Shown here in pieces: positions 1 to 7,796 of a DNA stretch of 64,000 nucleotides. This DNA comes from Kitasatospora sp. NA04385. Lineage in GTDB: Bacteria; Actinomycetota; Actinomycetes; Streptomycetales; Streptomycetaceae. The notes under the pieces are model-generated. The model saw nothing but the letters and a program-made list of their open reading frames with translations. It was not told where the DNA came from and searched no databases. Numbering within the stretch: the first letter of the stretch is position 1; every line of letters starts with the position of its first letter. Position numbers and translations under genes: made by a program. Location: NCBI RefSeq assembly GCF_013364235.1, contig NZ_CP054919.1, positions 3,942,701 through 4,006,700 on the forward strand, given 5' to 3'.

Positions 1-2
1 TC

Positions 3-344
3 ACCCAGAACGCGGAGTTCGTGGCCTGGGGCTCCAAGGGCGCGATGGACGGCGACCGAAACCCCGTCTACCTGCGCGGACTGCTGGAGGGCAGCCAGCC
101 CAAGGGCTCCAGCCGCGAGCACATCACCCAGAAGCCGCTCGGCATGATGCGCGAGCTGGTGAAGATCTGCCCGCCCGGCGGCACCGTCCTCGACTTCACC
201 GCGGGCAGCGGCTCCACCGGGGTCGCCGCCCTGCTGGAGGGCCGCTCCTTCCTCGGCATCGAGCTCACCGAGCACTACGCGGACATCGCCGAGCGCCGCC
301 TGGCCGAGGCCCGGCAGAGCCTCGCCGAAGCCGACCCGGCCTGA
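3..344 (+). CDS. DNA methyltransferase, C-terminal part (5' end outside window)
   Basis: The reading frame is open from the first bases of the window and stops at TGA 342-344, so only the last ~113 residues are seen. They contain HITQKPLGMMRELVKI, followed by the AdoMet-binding motif LDFTAGSGSTG and the acidic tail of that fold, FLGIELTEHYADIAERRL. This order (target-recognition side first, FxGxGxT motif last) is typical of beta-class N6-adenine or N4-cytosine methyltransferases, which modify DNA at a specific sequence. The DPPY catalytic motif must lie upstream, outside the window. No restriction enzyme is visible beside it. It precedes the DUF317 array on the same strand, as expected of a mobile-element orphan methyltransferase. 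The methyltransferase call is firm; target and partner are unknown. Confidence 0.85.
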   Translation, partial: TQNAEFVAWGSKGAMDGDRNPVYLRGLLEGSQPKGSSREHITQKPLGMMRELVKICPPGGTVLDFTAGSGSTGVAALLEGRSFLGIELTEHYADIAERRLAEARQSLAEADPA

Positions 345-390
345 CCTAGCCGCCTTCCCCCAACCACCCACCACCGCAAGGAGATCCACC

Positions 391-1263
391 CTGCCCACCC
401 CCTGTTCCCCCGACCCCGACCGGACCTCCGGCTGCGGTCCCGACTCCGACGGCTGCGGCGCCAGCGGCTGCCCGGGCTGGTGCGCGAGCGACTGGTCGCT
501 GCACCACCTGGCCAACGGCCGCGACGTCTTCGTCAGCCCGTGCCAGCGGGTGCGCGTCGAGGACGACCCCGGCGCCACCTGGGAGCCGGCGCTGACCGTG
601 ACCGCCTACGCCAGCCCTGCCGGAGACGTCCTGTGGCGGGCCGAGTTCAGCACCCGCACCCCCGACGCGGTCTTCGCCTCGCTCCTGTGCGCGCTCGCCC
701 GCGACCTGGCCGAGCCGAACCCGCGCGACCAGCGGCGGGCCCTGCGCGGCCCGCGCGTGGAGAACGCCTCCGCGTGCCTGCCCGAGACCGGCCGGTACCG
801 GCAGGAGTTCGGCCTGGAGCACTCCTACCTCGGCGGCCGACTCGCCTGGACTCTGTGGGGCCGGGACGAGAAGGGTGAGCGCTGGCAGGTCCGCTTCGCC
901 GACGCCACCCCGGCCCACCTGGTCGCCGCCGCCTGCCGGCCGCTCGTCGAGGAGGAGGAGCGCCGACGGGCCGAGGCCGCCGAGAACGCGTCCACCGTGC
1001 TCCCCGCCTTCGACGACACGACCCCGGACGCGGACGCGGACGAGCGGCCGACCGAGCCCGCCCCGCGCACACCGCGCAAGCGGGCCAAGGGAGTCCCGCT
1101 GGAGAGCGTTCTGCGGATCGCCCGCGAGGACCTGCCGGAGGGCAGCCCCGTCAACATCCGCACCGTCTCGGCCGCGGTCCGGACCCAGGGCTTCGGCGTC
1201 AGCACCCGCCGCGCCCAGGAGGCCGTCGCGATTCTCAAGGCCGAACGGGCCGACCGCCCGTAG
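391..1263 (+). CDS. DUF317-type protein A (290 aa, CTG start)
   Basis: Two DUF317-like modules are visible: one ending WRAEFSTRTPDAVFASLLCA, the second WQVRFADATPAHLVAAACRP. A basic C-terminal tail follows that could form a small helical domain. DUF317 is found mainly in streptomycetes and has no known biochemical function. The best start is CTG at 391, seven bases after AAGGAG (378-383). The next usable start, GTG 550, would remove residues that look like genuine N-terminal DUF317 sequence. The N-terminus is unusually Cys-rich (CGPDSDGCGASGCPGWC), so metal binding is conceivable but unproven. It is the first gene of the DUF317 array, 46 bases after the methyltransferase. Confidence 0.75.
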   Translation: MPTPCSPDPDRTSGCGPDSDGCGASGCPGWCASDWSLHHLANGRDVFVSPCQRVRVEDDPGATWEPALTVTAYASPAGDVLWRAEFSTRTPDAVFASLLCALARDLAEPNPRDQRRALRGPRVENASACLPETGRYRQEFGLEHSYLGGRLAWTLWGRDEKGERWQVRFADATPAHLVAAACRPLVEEEERRRAEAAENASTVLPAFDDTTPDADADERPTEPAPRTPRKRAKGVPLESVLRIAREDLPEGSPVNIRTVSAAVRTQGFGVSTRRAQEAVAILKAERADRP

Positions 1264-1363
1264 AGGCGCGCCCGGGCGGCGGACCTCTGCGGCCCGCCAC
1301 CCGGGCGCCCCGACGGCGCACAGCACCCCTCCGCCCATCACGCCCGCAGCCAGGGAGCACTCG

Positions 1364-1423
1364 ATGAACAGCACCAACAGCCGACCGGACGCCGTGAACT
1401 CCCTCCGGGAGAAGGAGCGTTGA
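1364..1423 (+). CDS. 19-residue leader ORF coupled to DUF317 gene B
   Basis: An ATG at 1364, preceded by AGGGAG with normal spacing, opens a 19-codon frame (MNSTNSRPDAVNSLREKER). Its TGA (1421-1423) overlaps the TTG start of the next gene (1420-1422) in a TTGA junction. The short frame could deliver ribosomes to that weak start by termination-reinitiation. Nothing in the peptide suggests a function of its own. A similar arrangement occurs at 4618-4665. It may be chance, because the peptide has no recognisable homology. Confidence 0.35.
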   Translation: MNSTNSRPDAVNSLREKER

Positions 1424-2217
1424 GCCGCGAGTCGATGAGCGGCGGTCCGTCGGCCGTCGCCGGGCACTGCCTGGAAGGCCCCGGATCCCCGGGCGACGTC
1501 CAGCAGGCCCTGAGCGTCCTGACCGGCGAGCGCGGCTGGCCGCACCACCACAACCCCGAGACCGGGAACACCTTCGTGGCCAGCCCGTGCGGCCTGGTGC
1601 ACGCCGGCCACCTGCCCGACCACTTCTGGCCGTGGAAGCTCGACGTCACCGACGGCCCCTTCCAACTGCCCCAGTGGCGGGCCGAGTTCTCCCCGCAGAC
1701 ACCCCCGCTGGTCGTCGCCGCGATCCTCGACACGGTGGCGCGGACCCTGGAGAGCGACCCCGACCGCCTCACCGGCGCCACCCGCGACGTCGCCGAAGCC
1801 ACCGCCGTCCTCACCGCGGCCGGCTGGAGGACCGAGCACACCGACATCCGCACCACCGTCACCTCGCCCAAGCCCCGAGCCGGGCTCGCCGGACTGTCCC
1901 TCCAGCGCCACCCCGAGCCCTGGCAGGGCGACGAACTCGACCGGTACGAGGACACGATCACGCTCTGGTGCGGAGCCGATAACAGCCCCCGCCGGTGGAC
2001 AGTCGACTTCACCCGCGACACCCCGACACACCTGGTCGCGGCCGCCGCCCGCGTCCTCGTCCACCCCCTCCCACCGCTCGTCCACCACCGTGCGCCCGGC
2101 CCCCGCATGGCGGCCGCCCGTAGACACCCCGCTCCCACCGGTCCCATCCCCCGTCCGCCCGGGCCCTTCGCCACCAGCACCCTGCCCCAGGCCGAAGCCC
2201 CACGCCCGGCGCGCTGA
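1420..2217 (+). CDS. DUF317-type protein B (265 aa)
   Basis: Contains two DUF317-like units. The first has the usual spacing of an aromatic/basic segment, then WRAEFSPQTPPLVVAAILDT. The second is RWTVDFTRDTPTHLVAAAAR. Between them is the short helix-turn segment seen in the paralogues (VLTAAGWRTEHTD). The C-terminus is a Pro/Arg-rich tail of about 50 residues with no predicted fold. Start choice is TTG 1420, with GGGAG at 1407-1411; ATG 1435 is in frame and would lose five residues. Translation may be coupled to the 19-codon frame that ends at 1423. Function is unknown. Confidence 0.75.
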   Translation: MSRESMSGGPSAVAGHCLEGPGSPGDVQQALSVLTGERGWPHHHNPETGNTFVASPCGLVHAGHLPDHFWPWKLDVTDGPFQLPQWRAEFSPQTPPLVVAAILDTVARTLESDPDRLTGATRDVAEATAVLTAAGWRTEHTDIRTTVTSPKPRAGLAGLSLQRHPEPWQGDELDRYEDTITLWCGADNSPRRWTVDFTRDTPTHLVAAAARVLVHPLPPLVHHRAPGPRMAAARRHPAPTGPIPRPPGPFATSTLPQAEAPRPAR

Positions 2218-2256
2218 CACCGGGCCCGCGCCCACAGGAGCCCCCGCCCTGCCGCC

Positions 2257-3054
2257 ATGTCCCCTTCGCCCGATAGAAGAACGCCCCTGACGTACTATCC
2301 CGAGGTCAGCGACCTCGCCAGCGAACTCGGCCTCGACGACCTCCAGGCCGCCGGCCACCGCACCCGCGAAGTCCTGGAGTGGCTCGCCGACTACGACCGC
2401 GACCGCGTGGTCCTCTACGGCTACGGCCCACCGGAGGGCGGCGCGGGCGACCACTACTACCTGGTCTACGACCACGGCCGCCACCACCAGGGCCGAGCGC
2501 CCTTCGTCGGCGTCCACCTGCACATCGAGCCGGGCCACACGGAGCTGCGCGCCGAGATGCGGGAGCAGCCGCTGCCGCCGCTAGCCGAGAACTGGCTGGC
2601 CGGCCAGGGCGCCGACCGCGACCGGCTCCGCCGACTCGCCGGAGAGGTCTTCCTCCCCTTAGGCGACTCGGAGTCCACCAAGATCGAAGCCTTGCTGGGG
2701 AAATCGGGGAAGCGGTTCAAGATCCACTACTCCCACTCCAGCCGAGCCGGCGACCGCTTCGTGACCTACGCCATCGCCACCGACCGCACCCCGCCCGACC
2801 CCAGCAAGCCCGTGACCGTGTTCGTCAGCTTCCGCACCGGCGAGTCCACTTCGCGCCTACGGGGCGCGACCTTCAGCAGCCGCGAAGCTGCCACCGAGTG
2901 GATCCGCGGGATCGAGACGCCCCTGCTGCCGTCCGCCCGGGACCGCGCCGAGGCCGCCCGCCTCGACAGCAGGCCCGACGCGGCGACGCAGCCCGGCACC
3001 GAAGCAGCCCCCGCATCCTCGGAAGCAGACCGCCCCCGGCCCCACCGTCGCTGA
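2257..3054 (+). CDS. Hypothetical protein in the DUF317 array (265 aa)
   Basis: Not recognised. The protein is mixed alpha/beta, with a Tyr-rich N-terminal part (DRDRVVLYGYGPPEGG, DHYYLVYDHGRHH), a His/Glu-containing beta region (FVGVHLHIEPGHTEL) and a C-terminal unit with FVSFRTGESTSRL followed by a helix. It lacks the W-x-x-x-F...TP signature of its neighbours, so it is probably not a DUF317 member. ATG 2257 is the only canonical start, but its Shine-Dalgarno is distant. A CTG at 2287 (CTGA context) resembles the starts of neighbouring genes. It sits between DUF317 genes B and C with short gaps and is probably co-transcribed. Confidence 0.6.
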   Translation: MSPSPDRRTPLTYYPEVSDLASELGLDDLQAAGHRTREVLEWLADYDRDRVVLYGYGPPEGGAGDHYYLVYDHGRHHQGRAPFVGVHLHIEPGHTELRAEMREQPLPPLAENWLAGQGADRDRLRRLAGEVFLPLGDSESTKIEALLGKSGKRFKIHYSHSSRAGDRFVTYAIATDRTPPDPSKPVTVFVSFRTGESTSRLRGATFSSREAATEWIRGIETPLLPSARDRAEAARLDSRPDAATQPGTEAAPASSEADRPRPHRR

Positions 3055-3096
3055 CCGGTGCCCTACTTCCGCCACCAACCCGCCCGAGAGGCCCCC

Positions 3097-3990
3097 CTGA
3101 CTCCCCTTCCCCTCTTCACCGACGCCGTCGTCCGCGCCCAGGACTGGTACGAGCCGGACAACATGGTCCACGTCACCCCGCGCTACCTCGCCGGCTCCGA
3201 GAACGGCGAGATCGACACCGTCCTGCGCGCCATCCCCGAGGCGTACGGCTGGCACACCCGCCCCGCCGTGGACGGCCCCGCCGAGTACTTCACCCCGTTC
3301 GCCTCGCCCTGCGAGCGAATCCGGATGGGCTTCCGCAACGACCACGACGACCCGTGGCAGATCGTCGCCCGCAGCGACGCCTACTCCGGGGGGATGGCCG
3401 ACTGGCAGATGGCCTTCGGCTGGCACACCCCGCCCGAAATGGTCGCCGCCGCGCTCGACGAGGTCGCCACCGTGCTGGAGGAGAGCAACGGTGCCAACGA
3501 GAACCGCGCGTTCGTCCGGGGCGGCTCGGGGCTGGGGGCCATGTACCCCTTCGCGCTGCAGGGGTGGTCGGAGACCGTCACCGCCCGGTCATTCACCCTC
3601 GCCTCGCCCGACCGTCTCGTCACCGCGCGCCTGGCCCTGATCGCCCCGCCGCTGCACAGGGACGGCCCCTGGCGCGACCCGTTCCTCAAGGTCACGTGCG
3701 AGAGCGGCGACCGGGCCACCTCGTGGACCGCCCGGTTCACCGCCAACGTCCCGCTACCGGTACTGCACGCCTTCGCCTCCGCCGTCGCAAGTCCCGAGCC
3801 GCTGCTGCGCAACGCCGACGGGCTCCCGGAGCGGCTGACGGCCGTACCGGTTGCCGCCGGCCGACGGGCCGCGGCGGCCACCGGAGCGAGCCCCACGCTC
3901 GTCGCGGCCGGCGGGCCCAAGACCGTCCTGAGCGCCCCGCCGCCGAGCAGCCTCACCACGGCCGCGCCCCGCCCCGCTCCCCACCGCTGA
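3097..3990 (+). CDS. DUF317-type protein C (297 aa, probable CTG start)
   Basis: The segment TPRYLAGSENGEIDTVL matches the N-terminal Y/HLAG element shared by the array. Two DUF317 cores follow, WQMAFGWHTPPEMVAAALDE and WTARFTANVPLPVLHAFAS. A basic, Pro-rich tail ends the protein. CTG 3097, five bases after GAGAGG (3086-3091), fits the N-terminal length seen in paralogues. GTG 3058 is in frame but has no ribosome site, and ATG 3163 would start just before the LAG motif. The gene is separated from the preceding stop by 42 bases and from the next gene by 10. Function is unknown; DUF317 membership is well supported. Confidence 0.75.
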   Translation: MTPLPLFTDAVVRAQDWYEPDNMVHVTPRYLAGSENGEIDTVLRAIPEAYGWHTRPAVDGPAEYFTPFASPCERIRMGFRNDHDDPWQIVARSDAYSGGMADWQMAFGWHTPPEMVAAALDEVATVLEESNGANENRAFVRGGSGLGAMYPFALQGWSETVTARSFTLASPDRLVTARLALIAPPLHRDGPWRDPFLKVTCESGDRATSWTARFTANVPLPVLHAFASAVASPEPLLRNADGLPERLTAVPVAAGRRAAAATGASPTLVAAGGPKTVLSAPPPSSLTTAAPRPAPHR

Positions 3991-4000
3991 AAGAATCCCT

Positions 4001-4621
4001 GTGCCCGCCTACACCCCGGCCGAACTGCAGGCCCTGCGCGCCGCACACCCCCACAACCTCGGCCCCGGCAACGACGGCGACCTCACCCTCCACCTCGCCG
4101 CCCAGGCCCTCGCGGAGGTCACCGGCGACCTCACCGAGGGCCTCGCCATGTTCAGGGCCGCCGGCTGGGACACAGTCCTGGCCGACGACCACGTCAGCCT
4201 GATGACCAAGCCGATCGAGGCCACCACCGCCGGCATCGACCTCCTGCTGCAGGGCGGCCACGAAATCCAGGCCGAGCTGCTCATCACCACCCGCCGGACG
4301 ATGATCCGCACCCTGGGCCCAGTCCTCGAACAGGCCGAGTACCTCGCCGTCCACGCCGACGGCCCCCGCCGGGCCGAGGCCGTCGAGCACCTGCAGCGGG
4401 CATTCGAGGGCGCCCGCGAGAGCCTCACCGCCGCCGCCGAGCTGCTGCAGCGCCACCTCGACCGCCAGGCCCCCGACCCGCAGCGGGCGTCAGGGCGATC
4501 CGCCGCCGCACTCACGGTCAGCCGCGTCCTGCCGACCGCACCCGCACCGGGACCACTGTCCGGCCCGAACGCCACCGCGGCCCAGGCCGCGGCCGATCCT
4601 GCGAAGAGGAACGGCAGATGA
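4001..4621 (+). CDS. Hypothetical helical protein (206 aa)
   Basis: Not recognised as a named family. The first 160 residues are almost entirely amphipathic helix, rich in Ala, Leu, Glu and Arg (for example AEAVEHLQRAFEGARESL). This suggests a helical bundle or coiled coil that could scaffold or bind a partner. The last 45 residues are Pro/Ala-rich and probably disordered. GTG 4001 is the start, with a weak GAAAGAA behind it, ten bases after the DUF317 C stop. The TGA overlaps an ATG at 4618 (ATGA) that opens a 15-codon frame leading into the next DUF317 gene. Co-transcription with the array is likely. Confidence 0.6.
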   Translation: MPAYTPAELQALRAAHPHNLGPGNDGDLTLHLAAQALAEVTGDLTEGLAMFRAAGWDTVLADDHVSLMTKPIEATTAGIDLLLQGGHEIQAELLITTRRTMIRTLGPVLEQAEYLAVHADGPRRAEAVEHLQRAFEGARESLTAAAELLQRHLDRQAPDPQRASGRSAAALTVSRVLPTAPAPGPLSGPNATAAQAAADPAKRNGR

Positions 4622-4665
4622 CCCTCGACACCCCGCCCCTGCACGCCGTACGGAGTTCCACCTGA
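4618..4665 (+). CDS. 15-residue leader ORF between two array genes
   Basis: ATG 4618 overlaps the stop of the preceding gene (ATGA) and has AGAGGA upstream. Fifteen codons later the frame ends in a TGA (4663-4665) that overlaps the CTG start of the next DUF317 gene (CTGA). The arrangement mirrors the short frame at 1364-1423 and would suit translational coupling into a non-AUG start. The peptide (MTLDTPPLHAVRSST) has no visible function. Confidence 0.35.
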   Translation: MTLDTPPLHAVRSST

Positions 4666-5477
4666 CCCCCGGCACCCCCGTCATCGTCACCCCCGGCCAC
4701 CTCGCCGGCCCCGGTAACCCCGATACCGCGTTCCACCAGTTCTTCGAGGAGAACGAGACCTGGCAGCGCTGGCGCCCCCACGACAGCACCACCTTCGCCG
4801 TCCACGACCAGCACACCGCCCGAATCGAGCTGGACCACGAAGCCGAGGGCGACCAGCCCCGCTGGACCATCGCCGCCTACACCTCCCCCGTCGGTGAACT
4901 CCACTGGCAGGCCCGGTTCTGCCCCCGCACCCCGGTGGAGGTCGTGATGGCCGTCGCCGACCACCTCACCTCCTCGCTCGACCACCACCCGGACGCCCGG
5001 TACGACGCCCTGCTGTGGGAGGGCCGCCCCTTGGACGCGGCCGTCCACCTCACGGTGGAGGACGCCGACCCGCCGTGGAGGGAGACCGCTCTGGGCAGCG
5101 ATTTCACCCGCGCCGACGGCACCGGCGGCATCCACCTGCCCGTCCAGGTCTCCGGTTCCGCCGTCACCGTGCCCGGCGCCGTCGTCTGGGGCGGGCCGCG
5201 CGGATACGAACACCTCCGCTGGCAGGCCGAGTTCACCACCCACTGCCCGAACGCGCTCGTGATCGCCGCGCTCACCGAGGTCGTCGAACCACAGCCGGCC
5301 GAGCGCCTGCGCGGGCAGGTCCCGGCCGCCCACGTGCCCCAGGTCCGCATCGGGGCCCGCCCCACCCGCTCCGCCGCCGCCACCGCCCACGGCCTTCACC
5401 GCCCCTCCGAAGGCACCACGCCCGCCCCCGCCGCCACCGATCCCCCATCGCCCGGCGGTGAACGCCGCCACCGCTGA
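4662..5477 (+). CDS. DUF317-type protein D (271 aa, CTG start)
   Basis: This is one of the clearest non-AUG starts in the window. Reading upstream of the first canonical start (GTG 4935 region), the frame continues through a full DUF317 N-terminal module: TPGHLAGPGNPDTAF, then TIAAYTSPVGELHWQARFCP. No ATG, GTG or TTG lies in frame before it. CTG 4662 follows ACGGAG (4650-4655) at six bases. A second module has LRWQAEFTTHCPNALVIAAL. The Pro-rich tail ends at 5477. The CTG overlaps the stop of the 15-codon frame before it. Function is unknown. Confidence 0.75.
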   Translation: MTPGTPVIVTPGHLAGPGNPDTAFHQFFEENETWQRWRPHDSTTFAVHDQHTARIELDHEAEGDQPRWTIAAYTSPVGELHWQARFCPRTPVEVVMAVADHLTSSLDHHPDARYDALLWEGRPLDAAVHLTVEDADPPWRETALGSDFTRADGTGGIHLPVQVSGSAVTVPGAVVWGGPRGYEHLRWQAEFTTHCPNALVIAALTEVVEPQPAERLRGQVPAAHVPQVRIGARPTRSAAATAHGLHRPSEGTTPAPAATDPPSPGGERRHR

Positions 5478-5499
5478 CCCGCGAAAGGACGCATCCCCG

Positions 5500-7665
5500 A
5501 TCGCCGCCGACCCCGACTCGGACCCCCACCTCGACATCGCCGCCCGCCACCTCGCCGGCCCCGGCGGCCCGTCCGATCCCGTTGCCCGCCACGTCCTGGG
5601 CCTCCACTGGCTGCACAACCACAACTACGCCCTTGGCCAGACCTTCACCTCCAGCCCCGACCACCGGATCCGCATCGCCTCGGGCCAGCTCGACCCCGGC
5701 GCCCGGTGGCGCGTCTCGGCCGCCCGCGAACCCCTCGGCCCACCCCAGTGGATGGTCGCCCTCTCCCAGGGCACCCCCGAGGAGTTCATCACCGCCATCA
5801 CCGAGTCCCTCATCGTCGCCCGGCCCGGGACGGACTGGACCGGCGAGGTCCACCCGGCGCTGAAAGAGGGGCAGTTCAACGGCGACGCCGCCCTGGACGC
5901 GCTCGTCGCCGCAGGCTGGCGCGAGCGGGAGCAGACCAGCGGCGTCCGGCGCGTCGAGTCCCCCGACCACCTCGCCCGCGCCGTCCTGCGCCCAAACGCC
6001 GACCCCCTCGACCTGATGGGGCACTGCGCGCTGGCGATCGAAGCCGGCCCCGCGGACGCCGGCGAGCCGTACTGGCAGGCCCTGTTCACCTCGGACGTCC
6101 CCGAGCTGGTCACCAGCGCCTTCGTCCGCGCGCTGACCGACCCGGCGCCGCTGCGACGCGACCCGGAACGGATGGACAAGCACCTGCTCGCCCACGCCGG
6201 GTACACCATGACCGAGGACGGCCCCGTGCCGCTCCCACCCGCCTACACCGACCACGACCTCGACCTCGCCGCCGCGCAGACGCTCTCCAGCCTGCTCGCC
6301 TTCGCGGAGCAGGTGGTGAGGGTCGACGACGCGATCGCCGTGCTGGCCGACCAGGTCCTGCCCAGCACGGGCCAGGGCCCCAGGGCGCCCACCGTCTGGG
6401 GCGAACTGCCTTTGGAGCAGCGGCTGCTGGGCGCGATGCTCGCCCTCGACCTGGTCAAGGACTCGGCGCGGTACGTCCACCGCCTGCTCGGCCTGAGCGA
6501 CGCGGACGCCGCCGCCCACAGCCACGACCGATTCGGCCCAGACGGCGTCGTCAACCGCCCGGCGTGGGACCGCATCGTCGGCGGGGCCGTTCCGGCCGTG
6601 CCGCTGGAGAGCCTGCGCTTCACCAACGAGGACCTGTACGCGGCAGCGGGCACCGTCGCCGCCCACGTCATCCGCAGCATCGAGGCGGACGGAGTGGTGG
6701 CGGGCTTCTACGACCAGCCGATCGCCGGCCGCAGCACCCCGGACGGTGAAAGCGTGTGCTGGGGGGAACTGCCGGACCATGCCCAGTGGCCTGCGCACGA
6801 CGAGGTCCGCCGCCGCTTCACCGCGCTCGGCGAGGCGGCCGGCGAGCTGTTCGCCCCCGGCATGCCCCGGCCCGCCCCGCTGGTCGAAGTGGCTCCCGCC
6901 CACCTCGCCGGACCCGGCCACCTCACGGCCTCCGCTCCCGCAGCACCTCTGCTGGCCGCCGGGTGGACGTTCGCCGATGCCCTGTTCCCCAGGTATGCCA
7001 GCCCCTGCGGCCGGTTCCGTGCCGACGAGATACCCACCGCCAACGGCACCGGGTGGCTCACGGTCTGCACCGACCCGGCCACCGGCAAACCGCTGTGGAT
7101 CCTCGACGCAGACGAACGGACTCCCGCCGAGATCACCACCGCCGTCCACCAGGCGCTCGCCGCACCCGGCACTGCCCGGACCAACCTGCGCTACTCCTCC
7201 TGGCGGGAACCCCTGGCCCAAGCCGGCTGGAGCCAGGACAGCGAGGCCGGCCACGTCTTCTGGAGCCCGCCCGGCGACAGGACGGCAATGATCGACTACA
7301 CCAGCGACCTCGTGCACACACCGGGCAGCACTCCCGGCTGGCTGGTCACCGGGGGCGACATCGGCCCGGATGTGCAGGCGGGTTGGACCATCGAGATGAC
7401 CGACCGTGCGCCCCGGCCGCTGAAAACCGCTCTCGCCACCGCCCTCACCCGCACCACCCCGGTCGCACGGCTCGCCCGCCAGGTCCCCGCCGAACACGCG
7501 AAGCACCTGACCCTCACCCCCCTGAAGCCGCGCCCGGCAGCCCCCGCAGTCATCATCAGCCGCGCCGCGGCCGCCCGGCACCGCACCGTGGGCACCGGCA
7601 CGACCCCGGCCGACAGCCCCCACGTGCCCGAACAGCACAGCCCGTACCCGAGGTACCGGCGCTGA
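5500..7665 (+). CDS. Large DUF317-type protein E (721 aa, probable ATC start)
   Basis: A four-module protein. Modules 1-2 (about residues 1-260) carry AARHLAGPGGP, PPQWMVALSQGTPEEFITAI and YWQALFTSDVPELVTSAFVR. A helical middle (~270-470) has no obvious relatives outside its paralogue downstream. Modules 3-4 (~480-700) carry APAHLAGPGHL and WTIEMTDRAPRPLKTALA. ATC 5500 lies ten bases after GAAAGGA (5483-5489) and gives an N-terminus of the same length as paralogues. GTG 5458 is in frame, overlaps the previous gene by 20 bases and has a poor ribosome site. The next gene is a full-length paralogue, so a tandem duplication is inferred. Function is unknown. Confidence 0.75.
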   Translation: MAADPDSDPHLDIAARHLAGPGGPSDPVARHVLGLHWLHNHNYALGQTFTSSPDHRIRIASGQLDPGARWRVSAAREPLGPPQWMVALSQGTPEEFITAITESLIVARPGTDWTGEVHPALKEGQFNGDAALDALVAAGWREREQTSGVRRVESPDHLARAVLRPNADPLDLMGHCALAIEAGPADAGEPYWQALFTSDVPELVTSAFVRALTDPAPLRRDPERMDKHLLAHAGYTMTEDGPVPLPPAYTDHDLDLAAAQTLSSLLAFAEQVVRVDDAIAVLADQVLPSTGQGPRAPTVWGELPLEQRLLGAMLALDLVKDSARYVHRLLGLSDADAAAHSHDRFGPDGVVNRPAWDRIVGGAVPAVPLESLRFTNEDLYAAAGTVAAHVIRSIEADGVVAGFYDQPIAGRSTPDGESVCWGELPDHAQWPAHDEVRRRFTALGEAAGELFAPGMPRPAPLVEVAPAHLAGPGHLTASAPAAPLLAAGWTFADALFPRYASPCGRFRADEIPTANGTGWLTVCTDPATGKPLWILDADERTPAEITTAVHQALAAPGTARTNLRYSSWREPLAQAGWSQDSEAGHVFWSPPGDRTAMIDYTSDLVHTPGSTPGWLVTGGDIGPDVQAGWTIEMTDRAPRPLKTALATALTRTTPVARLARQVPAEHAKHLTLTPLKPRPAAPAVIISRAAAARHRTVGTGTTPADSPHVPEQHSPYPRYRR

Positions 7666-7796
7666 CCCGCAGCGGCGTCCTCGCGCACAGAGGCCCGGGC
7701 CGCGCACCCGCAGGAGCCACCGCCCACAGCACCCTGCCCGCCGCCGGGGCGACCCCCGACCGCCCCACCCGCAACCCCCTGAAGGGACCGTCCCCG

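Noticed and set aside
346..2538. Long open frames on the strand opposite the DUF317 genes, and similar very long frames elsewhere (for example 5272-10379 and 29210-30991)
   Set aside because: They are Gly/Val/Arg-rich mirror frames produced by high GC at third codon positions; the opposite strand carries recognised families with ribosome sites.
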